Shown: in pieces, positions 22,469-36,608 of the stretch
How positions within the stretch are numbered: position 1 is the stretch's first letter
Layout of the letters: every line of letters begins with the position of its first letter
Source: Acholoe squamosa
Taxonomy: Eukaryota; Annelida; Polychaeta; Phyllodocida; Polynoidae
Assembly (NCBI GenBank): GCA_949317995.1
Contig: OX439041.1
Coordinates: forward strand, 10,304,001 to 10,368,000
DNA: 64,000 bases
Direction: 5' to 3'
Notes under the pieces: model-generated
Database searches by the model: none
Told to the model about the DNA's origin: nothing
What the model saw: only the letters and a program-made list of their open reading frames with translations
Program-made: the position numbers and the translations under genes

Positions 22469-23319
22469 ACATCGGGGCCCTGCAGTGGTGCATGTCTCAG
22501 TGGAAGAGGGGCGAAAAAGTACTGCTTTAGGTTGCTACTATTTTTATCTTATTGACCAAACCTGCATAATAGTGATGTTATTTCCCTCACTAGCATCTCT
22601 CTTGAAATTATCTAATGAACAATGATTGGAAAATTTTGCTGTTGACCTACCAGAGCTTCTTTTGATCCAGTAGTGCTCCAATTATCGCCCAGAAGCCACT
22701 CTACACCATACCTTTCCTACTTGAAGGAGGGAGTTCAAATTAAAATACATATATACATGTATGCAGTAAATATCAATTACAATAAAACCTGTTATATGGT
22801 GTATTACGAATTTTCGGTTTAGGTAACAAAGTTCCTTGTTCCAATTGTTCCAAGTGAGCCCCATTCATATCCTATCATAGAGAATGGTTTCTGTCGAATT
22901 TCACATGATCAGACATCGTTTACAACAAATTGAAAAGATTTGGTGGTACAATGGTAACCTTGATAAAAGGAAATCATATATCTTTACTATGGATAAAGAG
23001 ATTAAGGCATTAAAGCTGGATGCTGAGTCACACATACCGGTGCTCAACTCAATAGCTTAAACGTCAGGAAAGTCATTGATCGAGAACTAGCGTTGAGAGT
23101 ACTCCTTAACAATGGTCTGCGTATTGTTGAATGTGTTAGATGAGCTGAACATGTGGATGTATCCTTGTTACATGATAAATATGATATTGATAAGCTATGA
23201 TCTAGGCGAAAGGCTCATAATAGATGTTTCTTTTATGGTCTATCAAAAACAACGAGCTAACCATTGTACCTGCAAGGGAGTTTCGACAAAATCAAACTCA
23301 AAACAAGTCTTCCTAAAAA

Positions 23320-23399
<80 letters not shown>

Positions 23400-24290
23400 C
23401 GTAAAAGTCCACTGTATAGATTAGCCCAAGATTGGGACAAGCTCAGTGAAACTCAACAACATATTCTTTCAATGCTGACAATGAAAGGGGCCTTGTTTGA
23501 TTTTGGTTTTGATTTTGTTTGTGATTATAATATTGGCTTGTCATGACCTGCTGCTGATCTGAAACAACAAAATGCTGTCTTTCCTCTGGATACATAGCGA
23601 ATTATTTGACTATTGTTTTGCTGGTCAGTTGATGACCCATAGAATTAGTTCCGCATTTATAATGAAAGTAAGATAGATAAATTACGACATCATACTTTTT
23701 TATACTCATTTGTTTTGTTTGTCTCTGTGGATTTCAAAACATGTCAGATACTAATTATGTTTGTATCCCTTTTGAGTGCGCACAACATTGGCCTCGATAT
23801 CTGCCCACTTCCCACCAGACATGGCTTATCAAAATACGTAATTATAAGCACAGGTTCAGAGACTAAAAAGTAAAATGGCCTCATTCTTGACTCACGTTCC
23901 CTAGGAGGTGAGAACAGAATTATGAAAAAAAAATTCACAAGACAGTACGTCAGCTGTAACATTCCCATGCAAGATGTACACTGCAAATACCGTCTTTAGC
24001 TTTTAAAAATGTTTAGGTCTAAACATGTTTAGAATCTACACATTAAGGATTGAAAAAATTAAATTCTATCAATAAGGGTCATCGTAAAACTGAACAGTGA
24101 ACCCCTGTACAGCAGTCAACCAGTCTAGTTTTTTTTTTTAAAAAAAGCCCCTGGCTCCTATGAGCTTTAAATCTATAGGCCACACTAGCATTCCATTTTA
24201 TGTCAAGGTGAATATCGATACTCCATTGACAATGCACTAAACCCCTGTATTGCACCCCTGCATTAAATAACCAGCGCCAAATCCGCACGA
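22469..24290. other. No intact gene
   Basis: 22900-23550 has short open stretches in changing frames (for example RLAQDWDKLSETQQH after the microsatellite) that may be a very old element; I cannot name it. Confidence 0.4.
23322..23397. repeat. (TA)n microsatellite, 76 bp
   Basis: Uninterrupted alternating A and T. Confidence 0.98.
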
Positions 24291-24378
24291 TGACGTCATA
24301 GGTCTATCATGCATGCGCAGCATTTTTGAAATGTAAACATTCAAGATGGCGGCGGTCAGGATTTTGCGATGACGATGG
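24291..24378 (+). promoter_or_regulatory. TATA-less promoter with CRE, NRF1-like and YY1-like motifs, and non-coding first exon
   Basis: A perfect CRE TGACGTCA (24291-24298), an NRF1-like GCATGCGCAG (24311-24320) and TCAAGATGGCGGC (about 24341-24353), the YY1-type initiator motif, lie in order, followed by a donor GATGG/GTAAAT at 24378/24379. A matching acceptor TTTGCAG ends at 24636, just before the desaturase-like start codon. The exon assignment is inferred from these signals. Confidence 0.5.
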
Positions 24379-24450
24379 GTAAATAAGAGATAATTATGGA
24401 TTATACTGATGAAATATCGATTAATTATCAACCCAAACACCTTGACATAA

Positions 24451-24560
24451 ATGTAAAGATGAACTCTGATTAGTTTGAGCCTCCTGTTTCTTCACTCGCG
24501 GGTCCGGGCCGCTCGTGAAGAAACGGTCGGCTCAAACTAATCATCGTTCACCTTTACCAT
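24451..24560. repeat. Near-perfect hairpin in the desaturase-like first intron
   Basis: Arms pair around GATTAGTTTGAGCC / GGCTCAAACTAATC and GTTTCTTCAC / GTGAAGAAAC, with a GC-rich loop. Outer bases (TGTAAAG...CTTTACC) also pair. Confidence 0.75.
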
Positions 24561-24644
24561 TATATTCACTATGAGTTGGACTATACACTGATTCAATCAA
24601 TTCACTCTTATTATAATTATTGGTATATATTTGCAGCTTTCAAT

Positions 24645-25852
24645 ATGGCTCCTAATCGAGAAGTGCATCATCGGGTGTCCCAGGAATCCATATCTGAAGA
24701 GCAAAATTTCAGCAATTGCCCAACAGAGGCAACAAAGGCAGGCATGAAACTAGTTGGGATAGATGGAAATTGGTACGATATCACAAACTTCATTGACCAA
24801 CATCCTGGGGGTCCGGTGATTGAACACTTCATCGGTAAGGATGCCTCGACTGTCTTTAATGCACAGGGTTACTCAGATATTCTCCTGAAGCACAGGAAAC
24901 CAGTGGGGACCCACACTAGGCAGTACCAGCACCCAGCCGACAAATACTTCCACAACCTCCACAAGCAGAGGGGGTTCTTTTAAACTGACTGGTACTTTTA
25001 CTCGGTAAGATTTGCGGTCTGTGCCATAGAGCGTGCCTAAAGGGCTGGTTCCACAGAGTCGGTCCGGTCCATTTTTTGCTAATCCGACCGATTTTTATAT
25101 AGGAAATGCATGAAAAAAATCGTCGGATTAGCCAGAAATGGAACCAACCGACGCTGTGGAACCAGCCCTTTAGGGCCTAAACCCATTACACGATTGTAAA
25201 ACTAGCCGATTATTAGGATACACTACTAGGGGATTTCTGACGCCCTTCGGCGAATGTTGGCATGGTAACGGCCCTCTGCGTGGACGCAACAAGCTATGTT
25301 TGTTTTCCGCCTTAGTCTTCCTATTGGTGGTATGGTGTGATGCGTGGTATTGTAGGTATGCTGGAGCCATTGTTTTGTACCTGTTTTGGGAGAAGTGTGG
25401 TTTCCTAATCCATGACTTCATGCACATCCAAGATTTCCGAAACAACTTCAAGGGGATACCTAGTATGGAACTTTGGTGCTTATGACTATCAGTTGCTACA
25501 ATTTCGAGGCACGGTGGTATATGTGAGTGTGGGGTTTACTTTATACTTGGGCCCTATTGTGGGCCTCAATATTTGGAGGAGAGTCACCTCTCCTATTTAC
25601 TATGGGTCTATGGCTCTACAGGTTCTGGACCAAGCTCAGTTTCCTTGAAGAGCCTTTTGAAGTGTGCAGGGGTCTTTGCTGTTTGCATTTTTGGCTTAAT
25701 TCTATCCCATAGCTTTATGCCTCTTGCAATCGGGCCTTTTTTATACCAAATTTGCTGTTGGGGTCTTCTGGTTGGGAATTTGACCATCAGGTCACCCCTA
25801 GTTCTAGGGTCATGTGCTGGCTGGAGTTCCAGCTTCTTTGATTTCTAAACAT
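24645..25852 (+). pseudogene. Cytochrome b5-fused fatty-acid-desaturase-like gene, broken
   Basis: An exon at 24637-25004 carries ATG 24645 and a cytochrome b5 domain: GNWYDITNFIDQHPGG with the heme-binding HPGG, then VIEHFIGKDASTVF. After KQRGFF comes an in-frame TAA (24981-24983), then TDWYFYS and a donor at 25004/25005; the stop looks like a single-base change inside the exon. After an inserted hairpin element (25036-25174), 25280-25485 encodes a hydrophobic segment followed by GFLIHDFMHIQ, matching the first desaturase histidine box. Downstream, hydrophobic stretches occur in different frames to 25850 (for example VVYVSVGFTLYLGPIVG), and no HxxHH or QxxHH box is found. Family members are membrane acyl desaturases fed electrons by the b5 domain. 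The stop, frame changes and missing boxes argue for a pseudogene; a sequencing error at the stop is possible. Confidence 0.6.
25036..25174. mobile_element. MITE-like hairpin, 139 bp
   Basis: Terminal inverted repeats CTAAAGGGCTGGTTCCACAG / CTGTGGAACCAGCCCTTTAG, with an inner pair GCTAATCCGAC / GTCGGATTAGC. It lies between the two recognisable parts of the desaturase-like pseudogene. A relative lies at 58051-58155. Confidence 0.8.
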
Positions 25853-26099
25853 TACGAGGGCTAGTTTCAGTTGTCTTCTGTGTTTAGCATCTAAACTTCA
25901 CAAATTGACCATCCTTGTGTAGCTGGGGGGTTCTGTATTGTATGTCAAATTTCCTTGTACATACCCTCAGCGCCCTGTTTTGTAGTGTCTGTAGCCTCTT
26001 TGAGCCACTGTAGTTTTTACAAGAAACACCAGATGGCAGTACAGCGGCAACTTTGCAGCAAGGATTCCATTGTTATTTCAACAACATTTTTTTCACAGT

Positions 26100-26243
26100 G
26101 CTGCCAATTAAGATGTGCATCGAGGCCATTGGTCATCATGATGGACCCTCCGGGGGTTTCATTAACCCTGAAGGGTAAAGGATGCAGCCCTGGTGAGTCA
26201 CTCACCAGCGCTGCATTCATGCATTAGTGACCCTTAAATGTTT
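26100..26243. repeat. Modular foldback repeat
   Basis: GGATGCAGCCCTGGTGAGT and ACTCACCAGCGCTGCATTC form the inner hairpin; it ends GACCCTTAAATGTTT. Confidence 0.7.
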
Positions 26244-26589
26244 CAAAGTTGCATGAGTTTTACATCCATCATGATTTGGATGTAATCGGTGTACTATAGG
26301 GAAACCTATATTGTAACTCAGCATGTATAAGACCTGTCTCCCCATCTATAAAGCTCACTCCATACCTTAGCTATGGAAAAATAGTTATATCTACAGGGAT
26401 GTCGACATGAAATCATATGGAAATGTTAGATATGATCCCCACTAATGAAAAAAAAATGAGATTGTTGTGGACTTGCATTGCCTGGCTTCACAAATACAAA
26501 GCTTGGAATGCAGGGGAAATGCCAAGAATGGTAATTTCGGGAAATTTTTCAAGTTTGAATTTCCATATCCCATCCTACTGTATTGGCCT

Positions 26590-26765
26590 GTATGAGTGCC
26601 AGCTATTTGTAAGTGCTGGTTTTGAATAAGAGCCGGAGGTACAAGGGTTTTTGAAATTTGAAATGCACTATAATTTAAGTCTTAAATAAGCGCCGGTCTT
26701 GAATGAGCGCCGGGGTTTAAACCAACATGAACTGAATGAGCACACCCGCACTTGTCAGGCCAAGA
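26590..26765. repeat. Dispersed GCGCCGG repeat
   Basis: AAGCGCCGGTCTTGAATGAG and nearby words recur at 41068-41225 and, inverted, near 62865-62935. Confidence 0.65.
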
Positions 26766-26875
26766 CGGTACTTTAAAGACTATTGGAACAATATCAGAAT
26801 AGCACATACATATACTGGTAACCATTATTGCGTGATTTAGAAAAGTAAACAACACATCAGGTTTTATCAAAAGTA

Positions 26876-27960
26876 CCGTAATCTCCCGCGTAGAAGACGC
26901 GGTGTGCGTAGAAGACGCTCCCCAAACTCACGGTAGGCTGGTTCGCGTAGAGGACGCATCCAACCCCCCTGAAACGATTTGTAAAAAAAAAAACCCGTAC
27001 AAGACTCAGCAGGGGGGGGGGGGTTCGCGTATAAGACGCACCCCCCCACCCCCCACCCCCCAAATAATTAAAAGAAATGTTAAGTCTATGCTGTCGTCGG
27101 CCCATGCGTCCCTACACCCCGGCAAGCCACACCGCATTGTCAACCTGTTGAGTCTGTGCTCTTCCCCGCCGAGCAAATCTACAGCGACCGGTCTGCCGCG
27201 GTGCAGGCTCTTTGAGTTCAAGCTGTCATCAGCACACGGTCGGCGTTTTGCCCGCCGAGCAAATCTACAGCGACCGGGCTGCCGAATTGCTGGCTATATG
27301 AGTTCAAGCTGTCATCGGCACACGGTCGGCGTCAAACCCGCCGAGCGCCCGTCGACATGCGGTCTGCCGCGCTGCTGGCTATATGAGTTCAAGCATCCAT
27401 CGGCACACGGTGTGACGGTCGGCGTCAAACCCGCCGAGCAAATCTACAGTGACCGGGCTGCCGCGCTGCTGGCTATATGAGTTCAAGCTGTCATCGGCAC
27501 ACGGTCGGCGTCAAACCCGTCGAGTGCCCGTCGACACCTCCCGGTCTGCCGCGCTGCTGGCTATATGAGTTCAAGCATCCATCGGCACACGGTGTGACGG
27601 TCGGCGTCAAACCCGCCGAGCAAATCTACAGCGACCGGGCTGCCGCGCTGCTGGCTATATGAGTTCAAGCTGTCATCGGCACACGGTCGGCGTCAAACCT
27701 GCCGAGCAAATCTACACCGACCGGGCTGCCGAATTGCTGGCTATATGAGTTCAAGCTGTCATCGGCGCATGGTGGGCCTTATCCCCGGCGAGCGCGTCGA
27801 CATCTCCCGGTCTGCCGCGGTGCTGGCGCTATGAGTTCAAGCTGTCATCGGCGCATTTTCCCAAATGAGATGTTGGAAAACCCAGTGTATAAGACGCACC
27901 CCCAACTTGAAGAAATCCTATAAGGCGTAGAGGACACGTCTTATACGCGGGAGATTACGG
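26876..27960. mobile_element. TA-flanked TIR element (1.1 kb) carrying a minisatellite
   Basis: Inverted ends CCGTAATCTCCCGCG / CGCGGGAGATTACGG, flanked by TA (26874-26875, 27961-27962). The same spot in the canonical calmodulin 3' flank (about 39440) reads TATCAAAACTATTGCAC without insertion, so the element and its TA duplication are shown by the empty paralogous site. Sub-terminal parts repeat TATAAGACGCACCC-like words. Confidence 0.85.
27190..27865. repeat. Minisatellite, about 8 units of 85-94 bp
   Basis: The core TGAGTTCAAGCTGTCATCGG recurs eight times (near 27209, 27296, 27382, 27476, 27564, 27657, 27744, 27829), with CGCCGAGCAAATCTACAG and GGGCTGCCGCGCTGCTGG between. Two unit types (AAGCTGTCATC and AAGCATCCATC) are interspersed. 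The long open frames here come from the repeat. Confidence 0.9.
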
Positions 27961-28340
27961 TATTGCACTTTTTGAAGTGTTCTTGAAATCTCTTTCTCCA
28001 TCCACAAGGAAACATCTTCCAAACATTCTAGATGAATAGTCAATATTTCATGCCAATTATAAATTTCTCTCGCAAACAAAGGTATTCACCTGGTCTATCA
28101 CACATATAATATAATAGAGAACTAATTAAAATAATTTGCTTTTTTATAGCTAAAGAAAAACTCAACTTTCATTCTTGGTCCATTCACAAATCATAGTGTT
28201 TCAGATTTTCTCATCTCTATCACAATTGACCTACAAGCCAGCCAGTGGCAGCGGTTGCAGGATAAGGCCGATCCAGGATAATCTGGGTGTTTTTTGTTGT
28301 GTTGTCTTTTTAAGTTATTTGAAAGAATTAATTAGGTGTT

Positions 28341-30268
<1,928 letters not shown>

Positions 30269-30633
30269 TGTAATGGTTTGTATTACTAGTTCGGTGGTTC
30301 GGGCCTTACAGATTAGGAAAGAAGGAGTAAGGCAGTAATTCAAGTGTATGCCAACGGAGTTTATTGCTAAGACACTTAACGGCTACCCGGAAGATGATGA
30401 TGGGGCAGCTAATGTTAATGGATAGTTCTACATACTCGGAGGCCTGGAGGGCCTCTGACATAGTGGCTGAGCCCCGGTCTTTATATACGGACCTTGGTGT
30501 TTGTCGCCAGATGTCCCCACAGGCCCGGATCAGTGCTGCCACCTATCCGGAACCTGAGGAACACCCAGCGACTGGACTTACCCGCCACGCCAGACGGTAC
30601 CCGTACATATTGTTATACAGTAATACCTCTACA
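30269..30633 (-). mobile_element. Probable LTR of a retrotransposon, minus strand
   Basis: Read on the minus strand it starts TGTAGAGG, has a TATA-like TATATAAAG (30480-30490) and AATAAA (30360-30365), and ends CCATTACA. A purine-rich tract GTCTGGGGGAGTAG (30634-30647) directly precedes it, as before a 3' LTR. No pol ORF remains to the right. Confidence 0.45.
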
Positions 30634-30647
30634 CTACTCCCCCAGAC

Positions 30648-31572
30648 ATTAGGCAGGAGTTATAACTATTAAATTATTATATAGGGATAACATTATGTCT
30701 TACCCTATTAATAGAGGTATAATCATAGATATAACAACAACATTTTTAAAGTATCATATGAAAGGTATTTAACATACTCGATATTACTAATAGTTATGAA
30801 TAAACAATAGGAAAGTCGATACAGTTCGACAATGTGGATGGATAATAGATATGTGTAACGGATCTGTTAAATTATTAAATAAACCACATATTAATATCCT
30901 AGTGAGTTTGTTATTATTACAAACATGATAAGTATATAGTCTTGATAAAGACTTTAACCGTAACCATACTATCTAATGATACATTTTAATACCATGTCAA
31001 CAGGATGTCCAACTTAACCACGCCATGGATTAGTAGATTCGTACACCAGTCACATACCAGCATAGGTAGAAAGGAACACTATGATAAACTACGAGATAAA
31101 ATGTGTTAAAATTGTAGTTTAAAGAGAGAGAATTTAATATACCCACCCTCACGGCAAGCTAACAGCTCAGGATCGTAAGGTAAAACAATTATACAACCTC
31201 TGTTGCTCCTAGCCACATATATCCAGAAATTAGCATTGTATTCACATTATGGCGAGTGGAAAATACTTGTTATTAACAATAAGTACAATCCCACGAACCA
31301 ACAGATGTATTCATACATTATAAAACATTAAGATTATTATAATCGTATTAACTCCCCATGTGTTCACATATGAGAGAGGCGAAAAATGCTTATTCTCTCA
31401 TACACATGTATTGAGTGTATTGATCAAAAAGGTATATATTTTGATAAAAGATGTTGTTTACCTCTAATTTTGTACAAAAAATCAAGTGAAAAAATTTTGA
31501 TGAAGGGTGGGGGGGGGAGGCTGGGGACCCACCGGGGAAACTTCGAATAGGCAAAGCACAGGCACTGCTTAG
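30648..31572. other. No gene seen
   Basis: A/T-rich sequence beside the probable LTR; no gag or pol motifs. Confidence 0.5.
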
Positions 31573-32371
31573 AATATATAAACAAGATTGGTCCTATGAT
31601 ACTGGATAAGACTCCATTGGATCTGGGACAGGGCTTAGTTGTTACCCATTTTAATATGAGAAGTGTTAAAAAGAAACTTCCACAATTAATGGTATATTTA
31701 ACTACAAAAAATGTGGACGTTTTTACCATATCAGAGACATGGTTGAAACCAAATGATCTTACTATCAATTACAGCATACCAGGTTATACATTATATCGAA
31801 ATGATAGAACGTGGCTAGACAAAGATGGTATAGTAAAAACTGCTGGTGGAGTAATACTATAGAATGTCAGGTTTTATCTGTAAAGCGAGGATATCAAAGA
31901 AAATGTGTAATAATCAATGTATATAGACCACCAGATGGATCAGCTCAAGATTTTGTTAATGAATTACATACCATAAGTGAAGCTATTAAACATCACCATA
32001 GAACGAATGTTATTGTATTAGGAGATATGAACTTTGATTTTTTGGACAAACAAGACATATATGTACAACAGATAATAGAAAACATGGGAAATATTGGATG
32101 CAGACCTTTAATTAAAACAGGTACGAGGCAAGGTGACAAATTAACTTTATTGGATCAAATATTTTCAAATATAGAAGGTATATCATCAAAGGGCACAAAG
32201 AAGTTGAATGTTTCGGTTCATTACCTCATATATTTGGTTAAAAATATAGTTAAGAAATCATACAAAAAAATTAAAATTAAATGTCGTCAAATATAAAATT
32301 ACGACGAGACAATCTTTAGACAAAAATTGGATGAATATGAATGGGAACAGCTATATAGAATTAATAACTCT
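31573..32371 (+). pseudogene. LINE (non-LTR retrotransposon) endonuclease-domain fragment
   Basis: Three frame segments join into an apurinic-endonuclease-type domain: VVTHFNMRSVKKKLPQL (about 31640), FTISETWL (catalytic Glu), GYTLYRNDR, INVYRPPD, VIVLGDMNFDF, LLDQIFSN and YDETIFRQKLDEYEWEQLY. The frame changes near 31860 and near 32296. The usual Ser-Asp-His near the end reads SVH, so the Asp partner is lost. No reverse-transcriptase domain follows, because another element begins at 32377. The motifs fit CR1/L2-like LINEs; the clade is uncertain. Confidence 0.8.
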
Positions 32372-32376
32372 TAGTC

Positions 32377-35300
32377 CAGTAGATAGAGCATAAAGATTGG
32401 CACATTTGGCAGCAAGCATCAAAGTTTGTATGTAGGGGCTTTTTGACGTGCTGAATCCATTTCTAACAGGAAACATCATTTTCGAGTAACGTTTCTGCTC
32501 ATAAATTGACATTGAAAATAAAGAGTATTTAATTATTATTAAATTCCATGAAAAAAAACCAATACATTTTAAAAGAATTTATGAGCCTTCAAACCCACAT
32601 AGAATAGCTACAAGCCATCAGTATTCATTATCTAAAGTCCAAATCAGTAATGTTTTAATTGGCTGTCTACATATTGATGACCTAATTTGCATATTTCAAT
32701 CAGGTAGCTCTACAAACAAACCTGAGTCACTCTAAGCCTCTCTTTGATACTTGGCCTAGTGGTAGTTCTTTCACTAGCATTTAGTTTCAATTGAGATAAA
32801 GTCATAGATATAATTAGACCTTCCCACATATACTGCTGACCCTAATTAGCATAATTTATGCAAAATAGAATGGACTAGGTGTATGTGTCAAGCTTTCAAG
32901 TCATATAGTAATAAAAAATATATCAATCCATCTCAGCTTGGATATACATTCCATGATGACCAATCATTATTTGATTGATTTAGTTCATGATTCTGTGTCT
33001 GATTAGCATAATTTATGCAAAATCATGGGGAAAAAATATGGTATGCTAATGTGTAATGTCAGAGCATGAAAGGTTGCAATATGAATAGATACCATTGGAT
33101 ATGAGAAACTAAGGCATGCAAATATTGCTTGTATTTTCCCTTCATATAAACCAACAGTATATATTGATTGTCTGCATATCAATGACTCAATTGCATATTG
33201 TGATTAAGAAGCCCTATATGTCACACTAGGAGGAAAGTATAGATGTCAGCTGGAATTCCGAAAGATAACTGTTAGTAGCCATATTTAGCATAAACAGTAG
33301 TATAGCAGACTAAAAAAGCTTCTATAGTAAATAGATCTCTTTATAACAAAGTATCTCCCCCCACATTATCTATTAGAGGTGCTGTATGTATGAACAATAG
33401 GGTAATGTGATGACAGCTTGCTGGACGGTGACGGGAGGGGGGGATTAATTAGTAAGGGTGAGCATGTGTCAAAAATAGCAGTATGTGGTAGTGCTGGGGG
33501 GATTGAAGGTTTATAGGAAGTCTTACTGTCATGCCTACCTGCCTGCTTCCCTGAAAGCCTGAAACTTTGATTCTTGGACCTTTGAGTCAAGGGTCCTCTG
33601 CCCTTTCATCCTCAACTGCTGGTCAGTTTAGTGAAGGGGCTTCTCCTACTAAGGCTGGATACCTACTAGGAGGTCCACAGTACCAGGGAACATATGCAGG
33701 ACAGGGTTTCTCCCCTCCTATTATTGACCTTGGTCAGGTAAAGAGGGTGAGGGTCTTCTTGCAATTCCGGGTCATATGAAGCTATTCCATCCCCTGTTCC
33801 CCCAGATTAAAGTCTCGAGACAATTGAAACAGTGATGATTTTCTACCCCACTAATGAAAATGATATATAAGCTATAAATTCTTTTTGGGGGGGGGTCGTA
33901 ATAAAGTAGAAAGGTGTCATATTTGTTCAGCTACTCTCTTGAAACAGGTGGGTCAGAGTGCTTAGTGCTTGAAAAAGGGTCACCACTTATGGCATTCCTA
34001 TTCCTCTTTGTTATTTGGGCATGTTTCCCTCACTGGAGTTTGATATTCTCACTACTCAAGTGAGGCGATGTGATGGGTATTTCCCCTAGGTAACTTTATA
34101 CAACTTTACTATGGTTGTTGAAAGGTATGTGGGCTAATGCCTGCCTGTGAGTCCTTACTTAGGTAAAAGTAGTGCCTGCCTGTGAGTCCTTACTTAGGTA
34201 AAAGTAAAGGACAGTATGATATCATTATTAGGTGTTGAATGCTGCAGTTTGCCTATAACCTTGCTAGAGGGTATTTAGAAACGTGGGGAAGTGAGGAGGA
34301 GTGTCAGGCCAACACCTCCAAGTTGCATATATATGGTTAGGGGAGTGGGGGAAGCCCTGATTTTCTATCCCCAGTGGTTAGGATAGTGGGAAAGCCCTGA
34401 TTCCCACCCAAGGCCTCAATGTCTTATACATAGCCTACAACTTTATCTAGAGACATGCTACTATCAGACACTTTCTCTGACTTGAGCCTGCAAAATAATT
34501 GCAGGTGACTATAAATAGCTGTCCATCATCCTGGAAGTGGCGTCATAAGAGGAGAGTGTGTGCCCTGTATTGAAGATTGAAGAATTTCATAGAGCAGCCT
34601 CTTTGAACTGTGGTACATGTATAGTACAACCTATCATTACATTAGCTTTAGCAGACTACTTCAGACAAGCACCAATGGAGGATCATTTTGTTGTTATGAG
34701 GATCTGTACCATGGTTTCAGGGGGTTCAGTCATAGTGCCAATTGAAACAGTGCTTGATGAATAAACCCATGAACTATGGCCATGAATGTATCAGGCAGAC
34801 CTATACTGTATGATTGTAGGGTAGTAAACTAGTCATCAATATACAGACAGTAAAAGTATGTATTGATAATGGGTATAAAGGGGAAATACAATAAATATAT
34901 TAGTATGCAATACTGCTTCCTGTGCTATTGCATAGATCATTAATTATGCAAATTAGGTATATCACATTTAACATACCTTTCAAACATGGTTATCATGAGG
35001 TTCATGTTTAGTTACTATCCTAAAGGATGCTATGATGGATTGATATACTGTGATTACTGTATTGCTGAAAGATTGATACATTTACCCAATAGTCCTTAAA
35101 TTTCTATTTTGCATAGATTATTCTAATTAGGGTTAGCAATATCTATGTGTAAAGCTTTAGCCAGTATGCAAAGACAATATCTAAATGGTAAAAAAATGCT
35201 AGAGAAATAGATATTTTCTGCCTTAATCTTTCAGAAAGGTCTGGCGGTCCAGGTTGGCATGTGGAATTAAGTAATAATAATATGCAAATTAGGTCATTAA

Positions 35301-36124
35301 TCTGCAAACAATCAACATACAACATGTACATAATACCTATTTAGACTTAAGATGATAATAAGTTGTTGGTCCGGTCCAACTATTTTGAGTGCCTAAAAAC
35401 TTTTGATTTCTTTATTTAGTATTTATCAGTATTTTTCATAGATTTGAATAAATTAATATTAATCCTCATCATGATCAATGTTTATCACCAATGGTTATTT
35501 ATATTATTCTTCTTAAAATAAATCAATTATTGTTCAAGGAATTATGGTATAAGCTGAGATGGATTGATATGTAAATTTATGTTTACTACCGGGTATATGA
35601 TAGAACATTTATATCCAGTAGTTCTATTTTGCATAAATTATGGTAATTAGAGTTAACAGTATATGTGTTTAAGTCGTCTAATGATATGCATGACTATATC
35701 AAAATTGGAACTATATATACTAGTGAAGCTATCACTATGCCTTTGTCTCTAAGATGTGTACTGCTTCAGGCCAGCTTGTGAAGCTACCTAATAAAAAAAT
35801 GCAAATTAGGTCATTGATATGCGGACAATGGATGCAAAAATTACTGATCAGGACATAAGATGATAAACACAGGTGTGTTTCAGGTATTCTTTCTAGGTTT
35901 GAAGCCTTACAACTTCTTTTAAAATTCATTGGGTATTTTTTATAGAATTAAATAATTAGTTATTACTTTTTATTTTCAATGTCAACTTATGAGCAGAAAC
36001 TTTATTCGAAAATGATGTTTCCTCTTAGAAATGGATTCAGCACGTCAAAAAGCCCCTATGTGCAAACTTTGATGCTTGCTGCCAAATGTGCCAATGTTGG
36101 TCAAAATCCAGGCTCTATCTACTG
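32377..36124. mobile_element. Long-armed foldback element, about 3.75 kb
   Basis: The ends are inverted: CAGTAGATAGAGC at 32377 and its complement GCTCTATCTACTG at 36112-36124. Homology continues inward for about 0.9-1 kb (32377-33300 against 35080-36124), for example TTTGGCAGCAAGCATCAAAG and GGGGCTTTTTGACGTGCTGA. Within each arm a 250-bp module around GACCTAATTTGCAT and CATAATTTATGCAAAATAGA is itself repeated (35090-35330 and 35630-35870). The centre (33300-35000) has no recognisable transposase. Long arms built from internal repeats recall Foldback/Galileo-type elements; the superfamily is not determined. Confidence 0.75.
33300..35080. other. Centre of the long-armed foldback; no gene recognised
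   Basis: The longest open frame (34558-34764, plus) matches no family I know. A 34-bp unit containing CCTGCCTGTGAGTCCTTACT is tandemly duplicated at 34138-34204. Confidence 0.5.
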
Positions 36125-36608
36125 CACTATTACACCGTCCGTGTTCAAAAACTAGACATAGCCATATCATAGTGTAGAGAGATACTTCTCTCTTTATATA
36201 AAACTAAAATCAGTTCGACAAGCTGACCAAAAAGAAATTTATAAAATGTTAACTCATATGTGAGTTCAAAATTTCTTTTTTCGGGTAATTGTGCTGAAAT
36301 GTTCTTGTTAAAATACAAACTCCTCATATATAATCAGGTACTTGTAACATGTATATCATAACAATTTTTCTTCGAACTACTGTTGTATAATTTAACTTTA
36401 CCTAACCTCGAAGATGGAAAATCTATTTCACTTCGAAGTAGTATATTATATTTACTACCATAGGTCTGTTAATTTAATGTTACATACTTTGTATATATAC
36501 TTTGCTCCACACTATCATTGTGTAAATAATCACCTTGAGCCCTATTATAGTTTTTAGACTATTTCCTACCTGTTTTGTACCCTAGTCATAGCCGATGGGG
36601 GTAGTTTA

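Noticed and set aside
23112..23546. 144-codon open frame
   Set aside because: A quarter of it is Tyr-Ile repeats from the (TA)n microsatellite and its flanks lack coding character.
26902..27662. Long open frames (up to 192 codons) on both strands
   Set aside because: They are produced by the G+C-rich minisatellite and element ends; repeated peptide blocks follow the DNA period.
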